Assembly (NCBI GenBank): GCA_937124495.1 | Contig: CAKZKZ010000832.1 | Span: 1-6,616 of the forward strand | Reading direction: 5' to 3' | DNA length: 6,616 bases | Source: an uncultured Dokdonia sp. | GTDB lineage: Bacteria; Bacteroidota; Bacteroidia; Flavobacteriales; Flavobacteriaceae | Position numbers and translations under genes: made by a program | The notes under the pieces: model-generated | What the model saw: the letters and a program-made list of their open reading frames with translations, nothing else | The model's database searches: none | Told to the model about the DNA's origin: nothing | Part shown: positions 1 through 4,808 of the stretch, in pieces | Numbering within the stretch: the first letter of the stretch is position 1 | Layout: each line of letters opens with the position of its first letter

Positions 1-1
1 A

Positions 2-1105
2 TTACTAGGAGGTGATATGGGAGCTTTAACCAAGGTTCTTACACATTTTGGAGGGCAAGGAAACAAGTTTATAGATGACTTGCCAGAGTTTGTAGCTCTT
101 ATAGGGAAATCTGATGCGGCAAAATATCCAAAACTTATGGAGACATTGCTAGGTGATAGCAGGTATTTAAACAGAGTACTTAATAACTCAGATGTTCCAT
201 TAGATACATTAAATGCACTTACAAAAAAATGGGAATCCTTTATAAGTAAAGGAAGAGATCTTGAAGGTTTAGATTTTTCTGAATTTGCTAGACGAGGAGG
301 AAATAATGTGCCCGGTATTAATATTAGTATTACTAAGAACACCCAGACTAAAACTATTGCCGAATTTTTTGAGGGACAAGCAGAGGTATTGCGTCTTTTT
401 ACGTCTACAACAGAGCATGCGGCAAAGAATTTAAAACTTTGGGAAATTACAGAACCTTTAATGGTCAAAGCTTTTGGGCAACTAACTACATTACCTGCTA
501 ATGTGCAAAAAGCTATTAATAAGGTTATAAATACCAACCTTATAGGGAGTAGCGGACTTAATAGTGGTTTGGCTAATGTCCGAGGAAAAGTAGTAGCGGC
601 TATGAACAAAGCGATTGCAGAAGGAAGTACCATAGCAGATATTCGTAAATTAGATGAGCTTGGGGTTCTTTTACAACAAGGTTCGCGAGGGAGTGTTTTT
701 GAAGAATGGGTGCGATTTAATCATAATACAGGAAAATTAGGTGCCGATGATTGGGGTGAATTACTAGGGAAACTTACGTTCTCTGCTGATGAGTTAAAGC
801 AATTTGACATCTTTAAAGATTTTAAAGGCACACGTATTATTGGAGATGCACATTATCTAGATGAAGAAGCAAAAATTCTTATAGAATTTAAGCAAGTGGC
901 TGGTAAATTAAGTGGTGAACCTTTAGAGCAAATGAGCAATTATAAAAAATTGATTGATATTGGTAAAATTGACGAAGTAGAGTATGTTTTTAGTACTTTA
1001 GATGCAGCGAGAAAGAATAGAGATTTGATATTAGATACATTTGGTAGAGCAGGAGGAGCTCAGATATCTTATATTAATGAACTGGGTCAGAAAATAATAT
1101 TATAA
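2..1105 (+). CDS. C-terminal part of a probable polymorphic toxin with a PD-(D/E)XK nuclease-like domain
   Basis: The frame has no stop between position 2 and the ATG at 17, so I read this as the 3' end of a longer gene that begins before the window; if ATG 17 were the true start the protein would have 362 residues. Numbering from that Met, residues 1-215 are mostly helical, with no signal peptide or membrane segment. The last 140 residues look like a restriction-endonuclease-fold toxin domain: a helix carrying Glu229/Glu230 (GSVFEEWV), Asp277 after a strand (RIIGDAHY), the E-x-K pair Glu290/Lys292 in ILIEFKQ, a helix with Gln305 and Tyr309, and a final strand VEYVFST. Such toxins cut nucleic acid in competing cells and are delivered by a secretion system that the missing N-terminus would reveal. 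The next gene, 21 nt on, is a plausible immunity gene. The nuclease assignment is from motif pattern only; the toxin role is inferred from motif plus context. Confidence 0.72.
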   Translation, partial: LLGGDMGALTKVLTHFGGQGNKFIDDLPEFVALIGKSDAAKYPKLMETLLGDSRYLNRVLNNSDVPLDTLNALTKKWESFISKGRDLEGLDFSEFARRGGNNVPGINISITKNTQTKTIAEFFEGQAEVLRLFTSTTEHAAKNLKLWEITEPLMVKAFGQLTTLPANVQKAINKVINTNLIGSSGLNSGLANVRGKVVAAMNKAIAEGSTIADIRKLDELGVLLQQGSRGSVFEEWVRFNHNTGKLGADDWGELLGKLTFSADELKQFDIFKDFKGTRIIGDAHYLDEEAKILIEFKQVAGKLSGEPLEQMSNYKKLIDIGKIDEVEYVFSTLDAARKNRDLILDTFGRAGGAQISYINELGQKIIL

Positions 1106-1126
1106 AATACATTAAAAAATAATTTC

Positions 1127-1765
1127 ATGGAAAAGAATGATATTTTCTTTAATACTAAAGAAGAGTTTTCAGGTAGTGATTTAACATTTATATTAAGTCT
1201 TTGTGAAAAGCTATTTCCTGCTCCAAAAACTGCATATATAACGCAAGCCAAAGATGTAAAAGAAATTCCTATTGTATCTTATTTGGATGAAAATGTGTTA
1301 AAAGCATTTGATCGTAATAAATACGGAATAGGATATGAATCAGAATATGAAAACCCTAGTATTCGAATTACAAAGCAAGAAGGAAAAGGGTTTATTAGTA
1401 TTCCTCTAATAAAAGAAGATGAATATCATTTAACTAAAAAAATGGTATTAGAGCTAATTGAAAACCTTGATTTAAAAGAATTAAGTGTATCTCCTGTAAA
1501 TTTTAGATCCTTTAATAGAAGGTATCGGAAAAATCAGCGAACAGCTGATTTTCCAGGATTGTATTGGTTGCAATATTACGGAGCTGAAGAGTTCAAACGT
1601 CAAGGAGGGAAGGCTATTTTAGACAATCCATATATAGAGGCACAGCTTATTAAAGACGGGGTTTTTATACAAGTAGGCGATAGCCCGTATGATGTTCATA
1701 CAACCGAAGGCGAAGAACGTATGATCAAGGCAAATGCAGCAATGCCGCCAGTTAGGAATGATTGA
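1127..1765 (+). CDS. Putative immunity protein for the upstream nuclease toxin
   Basis: A soluble 212-residue protein with no signal peptide or membrane helix, starting at an ATG behind an AT-rich leader 21 nt after the toxin stop. Residues 140-190 carry a recognisable pattern: an aromatic stretch with WLQYYG (147-152), a Gly-Gly pair at 160-161, and a strand ending VFIQVGDSPYD (179-189). From memory this resembles the Imm52/DUF3396-like group of polymorphic-toxin immunity proteins, where a W-x(3-4)-G segment, a GG and a G-x-x-x-Q-x-G motif follow each other. I could not check that and hold it loosely. Placement directly after a C-terminal nuclease domain, in the same direction, is the usual arrangement for a cognate immunity gene, which would bind and block the toxin in the producing cell's cytoplasm. 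The 58-residue mid-section (55-112) is rich in charged residues and has no motif I recognise. Confidence 0.6.
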   Translation: MEKNDIFFNTKEEFSGSDLTFILSLCEKLFPAPKTAYITQAKDVKEIPIVSYLDENVLKAFDRNKYGIGYESEYENPSIRITKQEGKGFISIPLIKEDEYHLTKKMVLELIENLDLKELSVSPVNFRSFNRRYRKNQRTADFPGLYWLQYYGAEEFKRQGGKAILDNPYIEAQLIKDGVFIQVGDSPYDVHTTEGEERMIKANAAMPPVRND

Positions 1766-1776
1766 ATAGTATTTAG

Positions 1777-2658
1777 GTGAAATTCTTACTAATTATTGGG
1801 CTTTTATTGGTAATTCCTATTTTTTTGATGGTATGTTATATTCTTTTTCCTTTGATAAAGGAAAAGTATCAAAAGAAACAGGCTTCGGCCATAAAAAGTT
1901 CGTTGTCAAGTGAGGAGCAAAATATAATTCCAGAACACCTATCAAGAGAAAGGTTAGACGAAATAAATCATATTCCATGGTATGCGCATGCAATCCCACT
2001 TGTTGTTGTTTCAAACACTAAAAATGAAGTTAACTATAAAAAAAGTAAATGGGATACGTTAGATTTTGATAATTCCAAAAAAGATCAACTTAGTAATCCG
2101 ATAGTCGAAAATGTAACAACAATTACTAAGGAAAAAATAACTAAGGTTATTTCTATACTAGAGGATATTCTTGTGCTTAAAAGCTATCCCGATGAAACCT
2201 ATATTTTAAATTATATAATATCAAAATTAGACTTAGAAGCCATAAATGATGAATCTATAGTATTTGCAGTTTTATGCTTCAATAAGACGCTTGTTGATTA
2301 TTCTGCTGAAAGTCATGTATTACCTGTATATTATAAGAAAACTATTGAACAGTATTCTTTGAATAGTAACTCAAAATTTATTCCAACTCATTTTTGTCAA
2401 GGGAATACATCTTCAGATAAAGTTGAATTTGTACAATTTAAGTTTGCGAAAAAAGTGTATAATTTTTTCCCTGAGAATAATGATGATTATGTCGATGAGC
2501 AAACTGTTAATGCAGCTATAAATCTAGCTCTTTTTAATAATGAAATAGAAGAAAGGTTTTATAATGTCATCAATAGCGATTTGCAGTGTATAAGTATCTT
2601 TCTTACCCCAAAGGAAATGGTTTCTCTTTTACAGAAATTTAATTTTAAAATTAAATAA
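1777..2658 (+). CDS. Single-pass membrane protein of unknown function, third gene of the toxin cassette
   Basis: A 293-residue protein starting with GTG, 11 nt after the preceding stop. I prefer GTG 1777 because the next in-frame ATG (1828) would cut through the hydrophobic segment. Residues 3-26 form one strong transmembrane helix followed by a basic stretch (KEKYQKKQ), so by the positive-inside rule the large remainder is probably cytoplasmic. Cys20 is preceded by Val, not Gly/Ala/Ser, so this is not a good lipoprotein signal. The rest has a polar linker (36-60), a mixed helical region (115-190), and a C-terminal region rich in Phe and Asn (PENNDDYVDEQT at 232-243). I do not recognise the family. 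The tight spacing suggests co-expression with the toxin and immunity genes; it could be a second, membrane-associated immunity protein or an unrelated passenger. Confidence 0.7.
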   Translation: MKFLLIIGLLLVIPIFLMVCYILFPLIKEKYQKKQASAIKSSLSSEEQNIIPEHLSRERLDEINHIPWYAHAIPLVVVSNTKNEVNYKKSKWDTLDFDNSKKDQLSNPIVENVTTITKEKITKVISILEDILVLKSYPDETYILNYIISKLDLEAINDESIVFAVLCFNKTLVDYSAESHVLPVYYKKTIEQYSLNSNSKFIPTHFCQGNTSSDKVEFVQFKFAKKVYNFFPENNDDYVDEQTVNAAINLALFNNEIEERFYNVINSDLQCISIFLTPKEMVSLLQKFNFKIK

Positions 2659-2667
2659 TAAACTGTA

Positions 2668-2742
2668 TTTTGATTAAACTCTCCACCATTTTCAAAAGCA
2701 AACTTATCACAGTTCGCAGTGAAGAATTGTGCCTAATCAAAA
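2668..2742. repeat. Inverted repeat with 9-bp arms, possible folded 3' end
   Basis: TTTTGATTA at 2668-2676 is the exact reverse complement of TAATCAAAA at 2734-2742, with 57 nt between. A smaller stem (TCAC 2707-2710 with GTGA 2719-2722) lies inside it. It begins 10 nt after the stop of the membrane-protein gene, so it could be a folded 3' end that protects or ends the toxin-cassette transcript. There is no U-run after it, so it is not a classical rho-independent terminator. Confidence 0.3.
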
Positions 2743-2789
2743 GAACTTAGATCATTTCCAAAAGTACATTATACCTGTATGGAGGAGGG

Positions 2790-2822
2790 TATAAAATATA
2801 GAATTTATAACTATATTTTATA
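2790..2822. repeat. Perfect 12-bp AT-rich inverted repeat in front of the AraC gene
   Basis: TATAAAATATAG at 2790-2801 is exactly matched by CTATATTTTATA at 2811-2822 around a 9-nt spacer. It stands between the toxin cassette and the regulator, 17 nt before the first regulator box. It could be an operator dyad, a weak AU-only terminator hairpin for the upstream transcript, or simply a melted, bent region upstream of the promoter. With only one G:C pair in the stem, strong termination is unlikely. Confidence 0.4.
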
Positions 2823-2839
2823 GAAACATTTAATCCTAA

Positions 2840-2854
2840 AAAGAAAAATGTCCA
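2840..2854 (+). promoter_or_regulatory. Regulator box 1 (AAAGAAAAATGTCCA)
   Basis: First of two identical 15-bp copies upstream of the AraC gene. It is followed by ATCTTT, giving an AAAGA-N11-TCTTT dyad that is also present at box 3. It lies 21 bp upstream of box 2, in the same direction, which puts both on the same face of the helix. Binding by the neighbouring AraC-type protein is inferred. Confidence 0.6.
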
Positions 2855-2860
2855 ATCTTT

Positions 2861-2875
2861 AAAGAAAAATGTCCA
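2861..2875 (+). promoter_or_regulatory. Regulator box 2 (AAAGAAAAATGTCCA)
   Basis: Exact second copy, 21 bp after box 1. It ends 23 nt before the -7-like element at 2899, so a bound protein would touch the position of the missing -33 element, as an AraC-type activator often does. Unlike boxes 1 and 3 it lacks the downstream TCTTT arm. Confidence 0.6.
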
Positions 2876-2898
2876 TTATGTTAAAATAGGTTAGAAAA

Positions 2899-2906
2899 TA
2901 TATTTG
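2899..2906 (+). promoter_or_regulatory. Bacteroidota -7 promoter element for the AraC gene
   Basis: TATATTTG fits the Bacteroidota consensus TAnnTTTG exactly and lies 19 nt before the ATG at 2926. No TTG-type -33 element is seen at the usual distance; the direct-repeat boxes end 23 nt upstream instead, which suggests an activator-dependent promoter. Confidence 0.5.
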
Positions 2907-2925
2907 TGTTCTAATACATCCAGAT

Positions 2926-3732
2926 ATGTTTTCAAATATAATTAACAAGAGTTCTGACGAGGATAATGATAAAGTCAAGGTAGAATTTTATACAGATTCT
3001 CCACTGGTAGTATGTGACATCAATAGATTTTCAATTATCATTTTAGAGTACAAAGGAACTATCGAAGTTAATTTTGATGAAACAAAAAGTTCAGATTTCA
3101 ATATCCTTTTTCTTTGTCCTGGAGAAATATTCAGAATTAAGGATTATAAAAGTGTGACAGTTGTATCTTTTGATGAGATGTCTCCTCTTAAAAAAGTATG
3201 TGGCTTTGATTATGCGTATGGAAACATTGACAAAATATTCCCTTTAACAAATCAAAATTATAAGGGAATTAAAGAACAAATAAAAAAATTAAATACTTTA
3301 ATTACTGAGAAGCATTTGGAGTGGAATAAAAAAGTGTTTCCTGTTATAGAAGAAATCTTTAAACGTAGTCCAACCTATTCTGATAATCCTAATAATAATC
3401 AACTCCCTTTAGTTTATTCTTTTGTGAGTTCGGTACATGAACATTATACGATGTATCATCAAATCTCTTATTATGCAAACCTTCTTGAAATAACATCAAA
3501 AGGGATTACAGAAAAGTTTTATAAAGAAGGGTTACTAAATCCACACTCTTTTGTTAAAAATAGAATCTTAGTCGAAGTTAAAAGACAGTTAATATATACA
3601 GATAAGAGTATAAAGATTATTTGTTTTGATGTAGGATTTAACGATCCAGCCTATTTTTCTAGATTTTTTAAAAAAAATGTAGGAATGACAATGAAAGAAT
3701 TTAGAGTAAAATATAATGCAAAGTTTAATTAA
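2926..3732 (+). CDS. AraC-family transcriptional regulator with cupin-like N-terminus
   Basis: A 268-residue DNA-binding regulator. The C-terminal 90 residues hold the AraC/XylS double helix-turn-helix: the first helical unit spans about 176-210, and the second carries the family signature DVGFNDPAYFSRFFKKNVGM (235-254) followed by KEFR (257-260). Residues 15-85 are strand-rich with LFLCPGEIFRI (61-71), typical of the cupin-like sensing domain of this family; the ligand cannot be told. The linker (105-165) is Lys/Asn-rich. Two copies of a 15-bp box in its own upstream region suggest autoregulation, and further copies upstream of the divergent haem-protein genes suggest those are its targets. 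The gene ends inside the palindrome TTAATTAA that also holds the stop of the convergent cytochrome gene, so the two coding regions overlap by 8 nt. Family is secure; the targets are inferred. Confidence 0.9.
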   Translation: MFSNIINKSSDEDNDKVKVEFYTDSPLVVCDINRFSIIILEYKGTIEVNFDETKSSDFNILFLCPGEIFRIKDYKSVTVVSFDEMSPLKKVCGFDYAYGNIDKIFPLTNQNYKGIKEQIKKLNTLITEKHLEWNKKVFPVIEEIFKRSPTYSDNPNNNQLPLVYSFVSSVHEHYTMYHQISYYANLLEITSKGITEKFYKEGLLNPHSFVKNRILVEVKRQLIYTDKSIKIICFDVGFNDPAYFSRFFKKNVGMTMKEFRVKYNAKFN

Positions 3733-4186
3733 CTTCTATGGTACCAATCCACTCTAGTATTTGCGCTATTTGCTCTTTAGACAGCTTAGCATCTGGGTGC
3801 ATAAAAGTATAGGATGGAATTGGCATTTTATTGTCAGTAATGTTTGTTGCGATATTTGATAAATGCACTCTTTTTGTTCTGTAATCTATATGTTTCCATT
3901 TAGAAAAATTAAGTTCACTCTTTGCCTCGACAATATGGTTGTCAACATACCAAGAGGCAGGGCTGATATTATCATACCAATAATAATCTGTTGTATTTGA
4001 ATGACAATTATAACAAGAATTTTTAAAAAGATTTGAAATATGTTCTGGAGCATTTTCTGTTTTGAGAAAATCATTATAAGAAGCATCATCTTGAATGTTT
4101 TTATTAGGCCTGTAAAATTGAATCCCAATAAAAATTACAGCAAGAAACAAGAAGATGTTTCTTGTCGATATGACCTTTTTTTTCAT
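3725..4186 (-). CDS. Small membrane-anchored c-type cytochrome (Haem_bd-type)
   Basis: A 153-residue protein with an N-terminal membrane anchor or uncleaved signal (about residues 10-25, after MKKK) and one c-type haem site, Cys58-Tyr-Asn-Cys61-His62, in the context SCYNCHSNTTDYYWY. The following ISPASW, NFSKW and MPIPSYTFMHPDAKLS segments match the pattern of the haem-binding domain family Haem_bd, common in Bacteroidota. Met121 or Met129 could be a distal haem ligand. The protein is expected to sit on the periplasmic face of the inner membrane as an electron-transfer or sensing haem protein; no catalytic role is visible. It is transcribed away from the NTF2/P460 operon and converges on the AraC gene. 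A one-mismatch copy of the regulator box lies about 70 bp upstream on the same strand, so it is probably co-regulated with the P460 lipoproteins. Confidence 0.88.
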   Translation of the reverse strand: MKKKVISTRNIFLFLAVIFIGIQFYRPNKNIQDDASYNDFLKTENAPEHISNLFKNSCYNCHSNTTDYYWYDNISPASWYVDNHIVEAKSELNFSKWKHIDYRTKRVHLSNIATNITDNKMPIPSYTFMHPDAKLSKEQIAQILEWIGTIEVN

Positions 4187-4217
4187 TTGTCTAAGTGTCT
4201 GAATTGTTTGTTCTATT

Positions 4218-4225
4218 CAAACTAA
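4218..4225 (-). promoter_or_regulatory. Possible -7 element for the small cytochrome gene
   Basis: Read on the minus strand this is TTAGTTTG, matching TAnnTTTG at five of six defined positions, 31 nt before the ATG at 4186. It lies 30 nt downstream of box 4, a wider gap than the 22-23 nt seen at the other two promoters, so the assignment is weak. Confidence 0.25.
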
Positions 4226-4255
4226 TAAAAGAATAAAATAAACCGATAAAAGACT

Positions 4256-4270
4256 TGGACTTTTTTCTTT
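4256..4270 (-). promoter_or_regulatory. Regulator box 4 (minus strand, one mismatch)
   Basis: On the minus strand the sequence is AAAGAAAAAAGTCCA, differing from boxes 1-3 at one base (T to A at position 10). It is followed by AGTCTTT, so the AAAGA...TCTTT dyad is kept with one extra base. It points at the small cytochrome gene starting at 4186, 69 nt further along that strand. Confidence 0.45.
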
Positions 4271-4404
4271 AGTTAATAATTAAAATTAAAACATTGACAG
4301 TCAGTTGTTTTGTTTTTTTTACACTCATGTTTTTGTTTTTTTGAATAAGTGAAAAGAGTATGAAGTCTTCTAATTTATTTCGTTTTAGAGTGTGATTTGT
4401 TAAA

Positions 4405-4419
4405 AAAGAAAAATGTCCA
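4405..4419 (+). promoter_or_regulatory. Regulator box 3 (AAAGAAAAATGTCCA)
   Basis: Exact copy of the box found twice before the AraC gene, here 34 nt before the NTF2-like gene. The match continues beyond the core: TTCTTT follows here and ATCTTT follows box 1, one difference over 21 bp. It ends 22 nt before the -7-like sequence at 4442, almost the same geometry as box 2. Confidence 0.6.
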
Positions 4420-4441
4420 TTCTTTCTCAATGTAACTCCTG

Positions 4442-4449
4442 TAATTTTA
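4442..4449 (+). promoter_or_regulatory. Weak -7-like element for the NTF2/P460 operon
   Basis: TAATTTTA differs from TAnnTTTG only in the last base and stands at the same distance from box 3 as the AraC gene's -7 element does from box 2. It ends only 4 nt before ATG 4454, so a start from here would give a leaderless mRNA for the first gene. Treat as tentative. Confidence 0.25.
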
Positions 4450-4453
4450 TCAT

Positions 4454-4804
4454 ATGAAATTTATTGACATAGGTCACAATTTTATTTTTCACGTTAGAAA
4501 TGGAAATTTGACACAAATAGTATCTCAATACTTTACATCAAAAACTATTGTTGAGGTTACTAGATTATGTAATAGCAAAAAAGAATATAGAACACTTACC
4601 CCTTTTTGTAAATATTTACAAAAGGTCACCATAGTACAATGTAAACTAGAAAATATTGAAGTCGAGAATAACACCTTAGCTTTTCAGGTTTTTATGATTA
4701 CAAAAGATAAAGATGGCAGTATAGATTTAACAGAGCATGCAGTTACTAGTTTTTGGAACAATAATAAAATTACAAAACATATTCACACGATTATATCATA
4801 TTAA
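4454..4804 (+). CDS. Small protein with probable NTF2-like (SnoaL/ketosteroid-isomerase-type) fold
   Basis: A soluble 116-residue protein without signal peptide. The order of elements fits an NTF2-like cone fold: an N-terminal helix (NFIFHVRNGNLTQIVSQYF, 9-27), a short strand TIVEV, a helix-like stretch with a TPFCKYLQKV segment, then long strands QCKLENIEV, TLAFQVFMITKD, HAVTSFWNN and KITKHIHTIIS. The end pattern, a Phe-Trp strand, a turn, then a strand of alternating His/Ile, is common in this superfamily, whose members range from enzymes to ligand-binding proteins; no catalytic residues can be named. It lacks a secretion signal, so unlike its neighbours it acts in the cytoplasm, perhaps as a sensor or helper. 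The stop is 4 nt before the start of the P460 lipoprotein gene, implying translational coupling. Fold call is tentative. Confidence 0.65.
   Translation: MKFIDIGHNFIFHVRNGNLTQIVSQYFTSKTIVEVTRLCNSKKEYRTLTPFCKYLQKVTIVQCKLENIEVENNTLAFQVFMITKDKDGSIDLTEHAVTSFWNNNKITKHIHTIISY
4604..4623. repeat. Perfect 20-bp palindrome inside the NTF2-like gene
   Basis: The arm TTTTGTAAAT is followed directly by its reverse complement ATTTACAAAA, with no spacer. It encodes the FCKYLQK part of the protein (residues 51-57), 150 nt into the gene. It resembles the symmetric operators of dimeric repressors, but codon constraint or chance in AT-rich DNA is also possible. Confidence 0.5.
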
Positions 4805-4808
4805 AATT

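Larger units (their letters stand above)
4187..4453. other. Divergent intergenic region between the two haem-protein transcription units
   Basis: This 267-nt spacer holds box 4 facing the minus-strand cytochrome gene and box 3 facing the + strand operon. Between them are the short dyad TGACAGTCA (4295-4303) and two T-rich tracts (4306-4320 and 4330-4342). I see no small gene or RNA in it. The T-tracts lack a stem, so they look like curved or UP-type DNA more than terminators. Confidence 0.5.

Noticed and set aside
7..15. Strong Shine-Dalgarno-like AGGAGGTGAT just before ATG 17
   Set aside because: Other genes in the window lack such sites, as expected for Bacteroidota, and the bases read in frame as Gly-Gly-Asp in an open frame reaching the window edge. 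I treat it as coincidence.
1817..2014. Minus-strand frame of 65 codons opposite the membrane-protein gene
   Set aside because: It lies wholly within the opposite strand of a longer well-formed gene and shows no family pattern or promoter.
2659..2925. Attachment site or mobile-element remnant between the two modules
   Set aside because: The inverted repeats here have no flanking direct repeats, integron-type core sites or transposase fragments, so nothing supports an insertion.
3886..4225. Frames on both strands overlapping the small cytochrome gene
   Set aside because: They are low-complexity Ile/Phe-rich shadows of the CxxCH-bearing gene, which has clear family motifs.
4306..4342. T-rich tracts as a terminator
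   Set aside because: There is no stable stem before either tract and no gene on the + strand ends upstream of them.
4737..4808. Upstream in-frame start adding 24 residues to the di-haem P460 protein
   Set aside because: It overlaps the NTF2-like gene by 68 nt and would put a non-signal sequence in front of a clean lipoprotein signal peptide; ATG 4809 is the natural start.
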